The notes beneath the pieces were generated by a model, which saw only the letters and a program-made list of their open reading frames with translations, did no database searches and was not told where the DNA came from. From Brevibacterium limosum (GTDB taxonomy: Bacteria; Actinomycetota; Actinomycetes; Actinomycetales; Brevibacteriaceae), in contig NZ_CP050154.1 of NCBI RefSeq assembly GCF_011617705.1, positions 2,604,001 through 2,668,000 of the forward strand: a stretch of DNA of 64,000 nt. The letters are read 5' to 3'. A program made the position numbers and the translations under genes. Positions 50,819-58,682 of this stretch are shown here, piece by piece; positions within the stretch are counted from its first letter, which is position 1, and the number at the start of each line of letters is the position of its first letter.

Positions 50819-52669
50819 TCACAGCCAGGAGTCGTCGAGGTCTGTGAATGTCGTCGCCCCGCTCTCCACAAGATCGAACCATGGGCCGGTCTGCGGCAGT
50901 TCGTGAGCAAAGAAATACCGCGCCGCGGCGATCTTTCCCTTGAGGAAAGCAGAGTCGCCACGTTCGCCGACGGTCGCCTCGGCAGCCATTCCCTGCTGCA
51001 GCCACAGCCACGCCATGACCGTATGGCCCACTGCTTCCAAATAGGTCCATGCGTTGTCGAGAGCCACCGCAGGATCCCCGCTCGACCACACTGCGGCAGT
51101 CACGGATTCGATACGGTCGACGGCTGTCTGCAGCGCTGCGGTCTCGGCGGACCATGCGGCACGGTCGGCCGCCTCGGCGAGGGTCTCCCGCATCTGCTCC
51201 AGCAGCACCTGCAGGCCGGCTCCGCCCTTCATGACGACTTTGCGCCCGAGCAGATCCTTGGCCTGAATGCCGTGCGTGCCCTCGTGGATCGGGTTGAGCC
51301 GGTTGTCACGGTAGAGCTGTTCGACATCGTGATCACGGGCGTACCCGGCTCCGCCGAGCACCTGAATGGCATGATCATTGGCCTTCAGGCACCATACGCT
51401 CGGCCAGGTCTTGACGATCGGGGTGAGCACATCGAGCAGCAGTGCGGCTCGGTCACGCTCGGCCGCGGTATCGGCGGTTTCGGACTCGTCGAGCAGTCGC
51501 GCGGCATAGAGGACGAGCCCGAGTCCGCCCTCGACGTAGCTCTTCGACGACAGCAGCATCCGCCGGACATCGGAGTGCTCAGCGATCGGGACCGGCGAAC
51601 CATCGGACCCCTTGGCACCGTCGGGACGGCCCTGACGGCGGTCGCGGGCATAGCGCAGCGCATCGAGGTACCCGTGGTAGCCCAGTCCGACTGCACCGGC
51701 GCCGACACCGATTCGAGCCTCGTTCATCATGTGGAACATGCAGGCCAGACCCTTGCCTCGCTCCCCCACCAGATAGCCGACCGCACCGGCGGACCCGGCC
51801 GGAGTGTGTGCGCCCTCACCGAAGTTCAGCAGCGTGTTCGTCGTTCCGCGCCACCCCATCTTGTGGTTCAGTCCGGACAGGACGACGTCATTGCGCTCGC
51901 CGAGGCTGCCGTCGTCGTTGACGAGCCGTTTCGGAACGAGGAACAGGCTCAGGCCCTTGACGCCCGGCTGGTCGCCTTCGGCGCGGGCGAGGACGAGGTG
52001 GACGATGTTCTCAGAGAGTTCGTGGTCGCCGCCGGAAATCCACATCTTCGTCCCGTGGATGCGGAAGGCATCGTCGCCTCCGCCAGGGTCACGAACAGCC
52101 TTCGTCGTGACGTCGCCGAGGGAGGAGCCGACCTCGGGTTCGGACAGGCACATGGTGCCGAAGAAGCGGCCGTCGAGCTCGGGCAGGACGTACTTCTCGA
52201 TCTGCTCCTCGGTGCCGTATTCGAGCAGGAGACCGGCGTTGGCCATGGTCAGCATCGGGTAGCTGGCGGTGCCGATATTGGCCGCCTGGAACCAGGCGAA
52301 GCAGGCCTTCGCGACCGTCTGCGGCAGCTGAATGCCGCCGACGCTCTCATCCATCGTCGCCGAGAGCAGACCCACGCCGGCGAACTGGTCGAGCGCGGAC
52401 TTGATCTCGGGGATCAGCGTCACTGCAGTGCCGTCGAAAGTCGGTTCGTTGAGGTCGGACTTCCGCGCATGAGTGGCGAACCGCTCCTTGGCGAGCTCCT
52501 CGCTGGCTTCGAGCACGGAGTCGAAGACTTCACGCGAATGGTCGGAGAAGCGCTGCCTCGAGCAGAGCTCGTCGACCTTGAGCCAGTCATAGAGTTGGAA
52601 GTCGATGTCCTCGGCGGAGAGGACGGATTCCGTCGCCGAGACGCCATTGCCTGTGTTCTTTTCGCTCAC
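50819..52669 (-). CDS. acyl-CoA dehydrogenase, long C-terminal type
   Basis: 616 residues, the longer ACAD class resembling mycobacterial FadE5. FFGTMCLSEPEVGSSLGDVTTKA and FRIHGTKMWISGGDHELSENIVHLVLAR are FAD/substrate motifs; YRDNRLNPIHEGTHGIQAKDLLGRKV carries the catalytic Glu; the last 120 residues form an extra helical domain. GTG start, 6 bases from a TAATTT -10. Introduces the alpha-beta double bond in acyl-CoA; it could feed saturated phenylpropanoyl-CoA into the neighbouring operon, but it is separated from it and on the other strand. Confidence 0.9.
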   Translation of the reverse strand: MSEKNTGNGVSATESVLSAEDIDFQLYDWLKVDELCSRQRFSDHSREVFDSVLEASEELAKERFATHARKSDLNEPTFDGTAVTLIPEIKSALDQFAGVGLLSATMDESVGGIQLPQTVAKACFAWFQAANIGTASYPMLTMANAGLLLEYGTEEQIEKYVLPELDGRFFGTMCLSEPEVGSSLGDVTTKAVRDPGGGDDAFRIHGTKMWISGGDHELSENIVHLVLARAEGDQPGVKGLSLFLVPKRLVNDDGSLGERNDVVLSGLNHKMGWRGTTNTLLNFGEGAHTPAGSAGAVGYLVGERGKGLACMFHMMNEARIGVGAGAVGLGYHGYLDALRYARDRRQGRPDGAKGSDGSPVPIAEHSDVRRMLLSSKSYVEGGLGLVLYAARLLDESETADTAAERDRAALLLDVLTPIVKTWPSVWCLKANDHAIQVLGGAGYARDHDVEQLYRDNRLNPIHEGTHGIQAKDLLGRKVVMKGGAGLQVLLEQMRETLAEAADRAAWSAETAALQTAVDRIESVTAAVWSSGDPAVALDNAWTYLEAVGHTVMAWLWLQQGMAAEATVGERGDSAFLKGKIAAARYFFAHELPQTGPWFDLVESGATTFTDLDDSWL

Positions 52670-52675
52670 GAGACC

Positions 52676-52704
52676 AAATTAAGGCTAATCGTTCGTTAAG
52701 TAAA
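52676..52704 (-). promoter_or_regulatory. promoter of the acyl-CoA dehydrogenase with possible operator
   Basis: On the minus strand: -35 TTTACT (52704-52699), 17-base spacer, -10 TAATTT (52681-52676), six bases, GTG start. The spacer contains the imperfect dyad CTTAACGAACGATTAG, possibly a TetR-type acyl-CoA-responsive site. Confidence 0.5.
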
Positions 52705-52805
52705 GCTCGACTCAGCGTCTGCACGGGAGGCGTCCCCCTGGACGAATCCATGAAAACAGCTATGGTCACAGGTACACCGTCTTCGAATCAGTGAGGTACT
52801 GGAAG

Positions 52806-53075
52806 ATGACCGATCGAAAAGATCCACAGGACAAGATCGACAGGATCAACGACAAGCTCGACGAATTCGCGGCCAAGGCCAGCGGACCCGACGTCGCCTA
52901 CGGGTCGACCCCCGGATATGCCGAAGACCCGTCCGAAGAGGAGCTGAAGAAGGCCGCCGAGGCGGAAGGAGTGACTCTCCATCGCCGCCCGGACGGCTCG
53001 CACGAGGCAATCGACGAGTCCGCAGCGACTCCGCTCGGGGGCTCCGAGGATTCCGAGACGTCGACCGAGAACTGA
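52806..53075 (+). CDS. small acidic hypothetical protein
   Basis: 89 residues, strongly charged, no membrane segment or Cys. MTDRKDPQDKIDRINDKLDEFAAKA is a predicted helix; the rest is Pro/Ser/Glu-rich and probably disordered. GAGGT lies 8 bases before the ATG; a GTG 15 bases upstream is in frame. No family recognized. A strong stem-loop follows, supporting a short independent transcript. Confidence 0.6.
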   Translation: MTDRKDPQDKIDRINDKLDEFAAKASGPDVAYGSTPGYAEDPSEEELKKAAEAEGVTLHRRPDGSHEAIDESAATPLGGSEDSETSTEN

Positions 53076-53093
53076 TTCGTCTGCTCGACCGAA

Positions 53094-53127
53094 GAACCCG
53101 GTCCGCGGCCATCCGCGTGCCGGGTTC
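53094..53127. terminator. stem-loop terminator after the small acidic protein
   Basis: Arms 53094-53108 and 53113-53127 (GAACCCGG...CCGGGTTC) pair over 15 bases with two mismatches around CCAT. No clear T-tract. Confidence 0.6.
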
Positions 53128-53214
53128 CGCTGTGTCACAGGTAGTATCGCCAGGGCAACGACGCCTCGCCGCGCTGTCGGCGGAACAATGATGCTGATAT
53201 GAAAGGCAGAGCCA

Positions 53215-54522
53215 ATGCCCTCCTCCGCTGCCTCGGCTGCGCAGACCTCGGACTCGAAGACTCAGTCGTCGGGATTCCTCCGGATTCTCCGCAATTACCG
53301 TTTCCCGCTCTTCATCCTCGCCGGGGTGGTCATCGGAGCGGTCATCGGCCTCGTCTTCGGTGAACGCGCCACCGTCATCAAGCCGTTCGGCACTCTGTTC
53401 ATCAACATGATGTTCACCCTCGTCGTGCCGCTCGTGTTCTTCTCCATCGCCTCCGCGGTCGCGGGAATGTCCTCGGCCGCGCGACTGGGCAAGATCATGG
53501 GCAGCATGCTCGGCGTCTTCGCCGTCACCGGCATCATCGCCTCCATCATCATGGTCGCCGCGCTGCGCATCTTCAACGCCACCGACGGAGTCCAGGTGGA
53601 GATGCAGGAACCGGAGAACGTCGAGGAGGTCGGGTCCATCGGCGATCAGCTCGTCCAGACCGTCGTCGTCGACGACTTCTCGAAGATCCTGTCCGCCGAG
53701 CATATGCTCGCCCTCATCGTATTCGCCGTCATCGTCGGATTCGCCACCAGCAAGACCGGCGACGCGGGCCGGCCGTTCGCCCGGTTCCTGAGCTCCGGCA
53801 CCGAGGTGTTCCTCAAATTCACCTCGATCGTCATGTACTACGCCCCGATCGGTCTCGGCGCCTACTTCGCCGCTCTCATCGGTGACCTCGGCTCCCAGCT
53901 CGTCGGAGACTATGTTCGCGCCTTCCTCGTCTACTACCCGGTGGCGATCGCCTACTTCATCCTCGCGTTCACGTTCTACTCCTTCCTCGCCGGCGGCCGC
54001 CGAGGCGTCTCTCGGTTCTGGGGCAATATCCTCGAACCCACCGCGATCTCCTTGGGCACGTCCTCCTCGGTGGCGGCGATCCCGGCGAACCTGCGTGCGG
54101 GAGAGAGGATCGGAGTCCCCCGGGACATCCGTGAGACGATCGTGCCGATCGGTGCCACGATCCATATGGAAGGTTCGAGTCTGTCCGCGATCCTCAAGAT
54201 CGCGTTCCTCTTCGCGGTGTTCCAGCGCGACTTCTTCACCCTGGAGAACATCGTCATCGCCATCGCGGTGGCACTGCTGGCCGGAATGGTCATGGCGGGG
54301 ATCCCGTCCGGAGGCTTCATCGGTGAGCTCATGATCATCACCCTCTACGGCTTCCCGGCCGCAGCACTGCCGATCATCCAGATCATCGGAACCGTCATCG
54401 ATCCCCCCGCCACCACCGTCAACTCCGTCGGCGATCAGGCGAGTTCGATGATGGTCGCTCGCATCCTCGATGGAAAGGACTGGATGGACCAGACAGAGGA
54501 TGATCACGATTTGATTCCGTAA
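53215..54522 (+). CDS. dicarboxylate/amino-acid:cation symporter (DAACS)
   Basis: 435 residues. RFPLFILAGVVIGAVIGLVFGE and VKPFGTLFINMM-like start, LEPTAISLGTSSSVAAIPAN (the serine-rich reentrant hairpin HP1) and PIGATIHMEGSSLSAILKIAFLF (TM7/HP2 region) are characteristic of GltP/DctA-type carriers. Usual NMDGT reads HMEGS, so substrate preference may differ from glutamate. GAAAGG lies 8 bases before the ATG. Single gene. Imports C4-dicarboxylates or acidic/neutral amino acids with Na+ or H+. Confidence 0.87.
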   Translation: MPSSAASAAQTSDSKTQSSGFLRILRNYRFPLFILAGVVIGAVIGLVFGERATVIKPFGTLFINMMFTLVVPLVFFSIASAVAGMSSAARLGKIMGSMLGVFAVTGIIASIIMVAALRIFNATDGVQVEMQEPENVEEVGSIGDQLVQTVVVDDFSKILSAEHMLALIVFAVIVGFATSKTGDAGRPFARFLSSGTEVFLKFTSIVMYYAPIGLGAYFAALIGDLGSQLVGDYVRAFLVYYPVAIAYFILAFTFYSFLAGGRRGVSRFWGNILEPTAISLGTSSSVAAIPANLRAGERIGVPRDIRETIVPIGATIHMEGSSLSAILKIAFLFAVFQRDFFTLENIVIAIAVALLAGMVMAGIPSGGFIGELMIITLYGFPAAALPIIQIIGTVIDPPATTVNSVGDQASSMMVARILDGKDWMDQTEDDHDLIP

Positions 54523-54622
54523 GCTCGGTGAATTCGTCACACTTCCGAGTCCACAGATTCGGACAAGTCCCCTTCCAGTCGAATGTCTCGGAGATGTCAT
54601 AGGAACGCAATAGAACGTCTGC

Positions 54623-54640
54623 AATCGCGGCTCCGCGATT
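54623..54640. promoter_or_regulatory. perfect dyad in the gap after the symporter
   Basis: AATCGCGG-CT-CCGCGATT within the 210-base gap 54523-54732. The 2-base spacer is too short for a good hairpin loop, so an operator for the secreted-protein gene is at least as likely as a terminator. Confidence 0.35.
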
Positions 54641-54732
54641 CAGCTTCTGTTCAGACTCCGGGAATCGGTTCTCACCTGCGATGACGATACTCGTGTGCAG
54701 CAATGACCGTGATCTGGAAGAGGAGATGTCAC

Positions 54733-55173
54733 ATGCCCGCCACCATCCGCAGTCAAGTCGCAACGTGGGGACTCGCCGCAATCGCCGGTGTCGCCTCTCT
54801 GGGGACCGTCGCCGGGCCGGCATCGGCCTCCGACGATTCTGCACCCGCGTCCAGTGCCGCTCAGGCACCCCAGAGTTCGGGACACCCGAAGAGTGCCGTC
54901 GAGTACGCGGACAGACTGATCACTGCCTACGGCATCGGTGATGCCGTGGTCGTGGATCAGCTCGCCACGAAGAACGTCGTCGCTGCCCTCGCCGAGCACA
55001 ACGACGGGCACGCCAATCGTTGGCATCGCACGTCAGCCGATTCCGGCAAGGGGTACATCTGGGTCTCCTACACGAATCTGGATACCCATGACGTCATGAA
55101 CCTGACGGTGAGAAACGCGATCGCCGCGGACAAGGGCGGCGACGCTGTTCGAGAGGTCGAGTTCGTCAGCTGA
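54733..55173 (+). CDS. small secreted hypothetical protein
   Basis: 146 residues. A Sec signal peptide is clear: ATIRSQVATWGLAAIAGVASLGTVAGPASA, cleaved about residue 31 after ASA. The mature part starts with a Ser/Ala/Pro-rich linker, then a compact domain (SAVEYADRLITAYGIGDAVVVDQLATKNVVAALAEHNDG, GKGYIWVSYTNLDTHDVMNLTVRN). GAGGAG lies 8 bases before the ATG. No Cys, no known family recognized. Probably exported and extracellular. Confidence 0.7.
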   Translation: MPATIRSQVATWGLAAIAGVASLGTVAGPASASDDSAPASSAAQAPQSSGHPKSAVEYADRLITAYGIGDAVVVDQLATKNVVAALAEHNDGHANRWHRTSADSGKGYIWVSYTNLDTHDVMNLTVRNAIAADKGGDAVREVEFVS

Positions 55174-55256
55174 GGACAACCGGATATCATCCCGTTGACC
55201 AGATTCTGGTCGGCGTCTTGTCAGCACAGCTGACCAGCTCGGTAGACTCGGGAACC

Positions 55257-56279
55257 ATGGTCACCCTGAACGAAATCCCACGTCGCAGCTACACCGAAGG
55301 ACCGACACCTCTCCAGCCTCTGCAGCGCCTGTCAGCCGAACTCGGCGGACCGCAGATCTGGATCAAACGCGATGACCGGCTGGGACTGACCCAGGGCGGG
55401 AACAAGACGCGCAAGCTCGAGTTCCTCATCGCCGATGCCCTGAACCAGGGCGCGGACACACTCATCACCGCCGGCGGGGTCCAGTCCAATCACTGCCGAC
55501 TGACCCTGTCGGCTGCACGCGTCGAGGGTCTCGGCTGCCACCTCATCGTCGAGGAGGACCTCGGACCTGACGGCAGCGCCCTCGGTCCGGCAGGGGCGAA
55601 CCCGCCGGAGTACACGGGAAATTTCCTGCTCTTCGACCTCCTCGGCGCGGATTCGGTCACGGTGCTCGGCCACGGGGCCGACCTCCTCGGCGAGGCTGAG
55701 AATCTGGCCGAAAAGCTGCGCGGCGAGGGCAGGAAACCCTATGTCATCCCGGTGGGCGGTTCGAATCCGATCGGTGCGCTCGGCTACGCCGACTGTGCCG
55801 TTGAGTTGCTCGACCAAATCGCCGAGACGGGGGTGGAGTCCCCCACGATCGTGGCCCCCAGCGGCTCGGCCGGGATGCAGGCCGGGCTCATCGTGGGACT
55901 TCACAGCGCGGGAAGCGAGATCCCGGTCATCGGCATCAACGTCAGCCGGACACAGGCGGAACAGGAACCGAAGATCGTCGACCTCGTCGACTCCACGGCA
56001 CGGTTCCTCGATCTGCCCTCGGTTCCTCGCGAAGCCACAGTGGGCCTCGGCGACTATTTCGGGACCGGATACGCTCTGCCGACTCCCGAGATGGTCGAGG
56101 CCGTGCGTCTCTTCGCCAGCACCGAGGGGATCCTCCTCGACCCCGTCTACACCGGCAAGGCCGCGGCCGGCCTCATTCATCTCATCCGCATCGGCCGCTT
56201 CTCCTCCGACGACACGGTCGTCTTCGTCCACTCCGGCGGAGTCCCCGGACTCTATGCCCGCACCCAGGCATTCGCCTGA
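55257..56279 (+). CDS. D-cysteine desulfhydrase/ACC deaminase-family PLP enzyme
   Basis: 340 residues, fold-type II PLP enzyme. WIKRDDRLGLTQGGNKTRKLEF contains PLP Lys50, GGVQSNHCRLTLSAARV the cofactor-binding segment, and VAPSGSAGMQAGLI the phosphate loop; VYTGKAAAGLIHLIRIG and FVHSGGVPGLYA close the active site. Bacterial homologues degrade D-cysteine to pyruvate, H2S and ammonia; ACC deaminase activity is an alternative that sequence alone does not exclude. The ATG is 8 bases from TAGACT, possibly leaderless. The RraA-like gene follows after 37 bases. Confidence 0.87.
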   Translation: MVTLNEIPRRSYTEGPTPLQPLQRLSAELGGPQIWIKRDDRLGLTQGGNKTRKLEFLIADALNQGADTLITAGGVQSNHCRLTLSAARVEGLGCHLIVEEDLGPDGSALGPAGANPPEYTGNFLLFDLLGADSVTVLGHGADLLGEAENLAEKLRGEGRKPYVIPVGGSNPIGALGYADCAVELLDQIAETGVESPTIVAPSGSAGMQAGLIVGLHSAGSEIPVIGINVSRTQAEQEPKIVDLVDSTARFLDLPSVPREATVGLGDYFGTGYALPTPEMVEAVRLFASTEGILLDPVYTGKAAAGLIHLIRIGRFSSDDTVVFVHSGGVPGLYARTQAFA

Positions 56280-56316
56280 CCGACTCCGGATCACACCACC
56301 AACGGAAGGCAGACAG

Positions 56317-56784
56317 ATGACAGTTTCGACAGCAGACCTGTGGGACGAACGCGGTGAGGACCTGTATTCGATCGCCCTGGACTTCGGCGACTTCGGAGCC
56401 AAGACCTCGTTCTCGGGGCCGGCTCGCACGATCCGCTGCTTCCAGGACAACGGCCTGGTCAAGCAGACCCTCAATCAGCCTGGCGACGGCGCCGTGCTCG
56501 TCATCGACGGTGACGGTTCGATCGCCACTGCTCTCATGGGAGACATGATCGCCGAGGCGGGGGTCCGAAACGGCTGGAACGGTGTCGTCATCAACGGCGC
56601 CGTCCGCGACCGTGAGGCTCTGGCGGAGATGGAGTTCGGGATCAAGGCACTGGCCAGCAACCCGCGCAAGAGTGCGAAGGACGGCGCCGGTGAGATCGAC
56701 GTGGCTGTGGAGATGGGCGGCGCGACGATCCGCCCCGGAGCGATGGTCTTCGCCGACGCCGACGGCGTCGCCGTCGAGAAGTAG
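56317..56784 (+). CDS. RraA-like protein (RNase E regulator / HMG-aldolase fold)
   Basis: 155 residues. LWDERGEDLYSIALDFGDFG, the GDMIAEAGVRNGWNGVVINGAVRDREALAEMEFGIKALASNP block and the closing GGATIRPGAMVFADADGVAVEK are the RraA family. The GWxGVVxxGxxRD motif also provides the Arg-Asp pair of 4-hydroxy-4-methyl-2-oxoglutarate aldolases, but the short length matches RraA. GGAAGG precedes the ATG by 7 bases. Likely co-transcribed with the desulfhydrase; a functional link is not obvious. Confidence 0.88.
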   Translation: MTVSTADLWDERGEDLYSIALDFGDFGAKTSFSGPARTIRCFQDNGLVKQTLNQPGDGAVLVIDGDGSIATALMGDMIAEAGVRNGWNGVVINGAVRDREALAEMEFGIKALASNPRKSAKDGAGEIDVAVEMGGATIRPGAMVFADADGVAVEK

Positions 56785-56796
56785 GGCGGCAGAGCC

Positions 56797-57312
56797 TCAT
56801 CGATGAATGGTGTCGAAGCTCTGTTCGGCCGAGTCCCAGATGTCGGCGACGACGATGTGGCCGCCGCCAGTGAGCTCTTCGACGGTCGATCGATCGTAGA
56901 GGTATGACCACTCCCCAGCCGACACGTCGCCGGTGACCATGAGGATGTCATAGTCGAAGGCCGCCTGTGAGGTCGCCTGGACGATCAGTGCGGTGGCCTC
57001 CATGTCCTGTGCTCTGTTCTCATCCGAGGCGAAGTCGACATGGAGGCGCTCGGGTTCGGTCTCCTCGTTGAAGTCGGGGTTCGTCTCGGATTCGAGACTC
57101 ACCTCGACCCCGTCCAAGGACTGCGCCACATAGTCTGAGAGCTCGGCGAGGGAATCGAAGCCCTGCGCCACGACGTCCAGGGTTGCTGTCGGTGTCGACT
57201 CGGGCTCCGGTGCGGAGTCAGTGTCGCTGCCGCAGCCGCTGAGACCGATGAGCGCGGCCGTCAGGAGCCCCGCGACTGCGAGCGCAGGGGTGGACTTCGA
57301 ATCGAACCTCAT
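56797..57312 (-). CDS. putative lipoprotein
   Basis: 171 residues. Signal peptide and lipobox: TPALAVAGLLTAALIGLSGCGSD, with Cys27 as the lipidated residue. A Pro/Thr/Glu linker follows, then a domain of mixed strands and helices (GFDSLAELSDYVAQSLDGVEVSLESE ... YDILMVTGDVSAGEWSYLYDRSTVEELTGGGHIVVADIWD). No known family recognized. Start 6 bases from a TAGGCT -10 (57319-57324), probably leaderless. Convergent with the RraA-like gene. Confidence 0.8.
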   Translation of the reverse strand: MRFDSKSTPALAVAGLLTAALIGLSGCGSDTDSAPEPESTPTATLDVVAQGFDSLAELSDYVAQSLDGVEVSLESETNPDFNEETEPERLHVDFASDENRAQDMEATALIVQATSQAAFDYDILMVTGDVSAGEWSYLYDRSTVEELTGGGHIVVADIWDSAEQSFDTIHR

Positions 57313-57358
57313 GGCACCAGCCTATCGGCGAGAGTCGACTGGTGTCGCATCGCCTCGG

Positions 57359-57472
57359 TCATCGAGGGGTCGCTCGGCGCCGCGGCTCTTCGAAGGTCGT
57401 CATCAGACTGAGGACCTTGTGGGTGACGGTGCGGCCCGCCTTCGGCACCTCCGGGCGCTGATTGTGTTCCAT
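57359..57472 (-). pseudogene. IclR-family regulator remnant (N-terminus only)
   Basis: 37 codons: a polar start, then AGRTVTHKVLSLMTTFEE, which resembles the opening helix of IclR regulators (agrTVTsKvlaiLdaF), then an Arg-rich end and stop. The HTH and effector domain are missing; only about 46 bases separate the stop from the next gene. A TAGATT -10 (57480-57485) lies 7 bases upstream of the ATG, so the promoter may still work. Confidence 0.5.
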
Positions 57473-57571
57473 GACCGAGAATCTATCGGACCTGTCAACG
57501 CCTGGGTCGGCGATGATCATGGCCGACGGGCCGCCTCGGCGCAGCTCGAGAACGCATCCGTCAAACCGGTT

Positions 57572-57591
57572 GTTGAACATTCAACTATTCT
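57572..57591. promoter_or_regulatory. MarR-like operator overlapping a -10 before the VOC dioxygenase
   Basis: GTTGAA-CA-TTCAAC (57572-57585) is directly followed by TATTCT (57586-57591), a possible -10. The dyad resembles MarR-type sites and is placed to block transcription of the gene at 57632. Confidence 0.5.
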
Positions 57592-57631
57592 GCTCTACAC
57601 TCAGATCAAGAGCCCAGCTCAGGAGGACAGC

Positions 57632-58591
57632 ATGATCACCACCCCCACCCAGGCACCGATTCCCACCGACCGGCAGACTCCCGCCGTCGATGAGAAGCGC
57701 CTCAGCGCGGCCATCGGAATGGACGCCGTGACTCTGCGCGTCGGCGACCTCGAGAAGATGTCGACCTACTACTCGAACGCCCTGGCAATGGAACCGCTCG
57801 AGGAGACCGCGCGCGGCGGCGAGGTCCATCGTGTGCTCGGCCGCGGCACCGCTCCCCTGGTCAAGCTCGTGTCCACCCCGGGCCTGCCCGGCGTCGACCC
57901 CAAGCAGGCAGGCCTGTTCCACACCGCCTTCCTTTTCGACACCAAGGAAGCGCTGGCAGCCACGGTCGCCCATGCCGCGCAGAACACGAACAGCACCTTC
58001 GTCGGCTCCAGCGATCACCTGGTCAGCCAGGCCTTCTACTTCACCGATCCCGAAGGCAACGGCATCGAGCTCTACATCGACCGCGCGCGTTCGGAATGGA
58101 CTCACTCACTCGACGGCGAGGTCCAGATGGATACGCTCTACCTCGACCCGAACCGCTTCCTCGAACGCCACCTCGACCAGGACGTCCTCGCGAACGCCTC
58201 CGCCGAGCCCGGCATCGTGGGACACGTCCACCTGCAGGTCGGCAACATTCCGCAGGCCCGCGAGTTCTACGTCGACGCACTCGGCTTCGAGCCGTCGCTG
58301 TCATCGATGCCCGGAGTCCTCTTCACGGCGGCCGGCGGATACCACCACCACGTCGCCATGAACACCTGGAACAGCCGCGGCGCCGGTCCCCGAGCGGCCG
58401 GACTCGGCCTCGGGGATGTGGCGATCACCGTTCCCGGCCGCGAGGACCTCGATGCCCTCGTCGCTCGCCTGCGTGCGCACGACCTCGATTTCGCTGATGA
58501 CGGACGTTCGGTTCGCGTCGACGATCCGTGGGGCACGCAGGTCACGCTGGCCATCGGAACCAGCTCGATCGGCGAGACACTGGCGCGCTGA
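57632..58591 (+). CDS. two-domain VOC protein, catechol-2,3-dioxygenase (CatE)-like
   Basis: 319 residues with two vicinal-oxygen-chelate domains. Domain 1 (30-150): MDAVTLRVGDLEKMSTYYSNALAM, GLFHTAFLFDTKEALAATVAH and DPEGNGIELYIDR. Domain 2 (195-310): VGHVHLQVGNIPQAREFYVDALGF, GGYHHHVAMNTWNSRGAG and DDPWGTQVTLAIG. The second domain has the metal ligand pattern His...His...; the match is to the CatE/glyoxalase group, which cleaves catechols or acts on glyoxals. AGGAGG before the ATG. Preceded by an operator-like palindrome and followed by two hairpins. Confidence 0.82.
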   Translation: MITTPTQAPIPTDRQTPAVDEKRLSAAIGMDAVTLRVGDLEKMSTYYSNALAMEPLEETARGGEVHRVLGRGTAPLVKLVSTPGLPGVDPKQAGLFHTAFLFDTKEALAATVAHAAQNTNSTFVGSSDHLVSQAFYFTDPEGNGIELYIDRARSEWTHSLDGEVQMDTLYLDPNRFLERHLDQDVLANASAEPGIVGHVHLQVGNIPQAREFYVDALGFEPSLSSMPGVLFTAAGGYHHHVAMNTWNSRGAGPRAAGLGLGDVAITVPGREDLDALVARLRAHDLDFADDGRSVRVDDPWGTQVTLAIGTSSIGETLAR

Positions 58592-58596
58592 CGCTC

Positions 58597-58622
58597 TGCC
58601 GACAAGAATGACTCTGTCGGCA
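58597..58622. terminator. first stem-loop downstream of the VOC gene
   Basis: TGCCGACA (58597-58604) and TGTCGGCA (58615-58622), 10-base loop, immediately after the VOC stop. Confidence 0.5.
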
Positions 58623-58628
58623 TGAACG

Positions 58629-58669
58629 GACTGAGGCGGGTGATGCCAAGAGCATCGCCCGCCTCAGTC
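58629..58669. terminator. bidirectional stem-loop between VOC and CopB genes
   Basis: 18-base arms (58629-58646, 58652-58669), GACTGAGGCGGG...CCCGCCTCAGTC, one wobble mismatch, loop CAAGA. Located between convergent genes, so it can end both transcripts. Confidence 0.7.
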
Positions 58670-58682
58670 GTGCCCGCTGCGA

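Noticed and set aside
50903..52699. 598-codon open frame on the plus strand
   Set aside because: Exactly antisense to the acyl-CoA dehydrogenase, which has all catalytic motifs; the plus-strand translation is low complexity with no family signature, typical of high-GC codon mirror frames.
52846..54624. 592-codon open frame antisense to the small acidic protein and the DAACS symporter
   Set aside because: Asp/His/Gly-rich mirror translation without domains; the symporter on the other strand is unambiguous.
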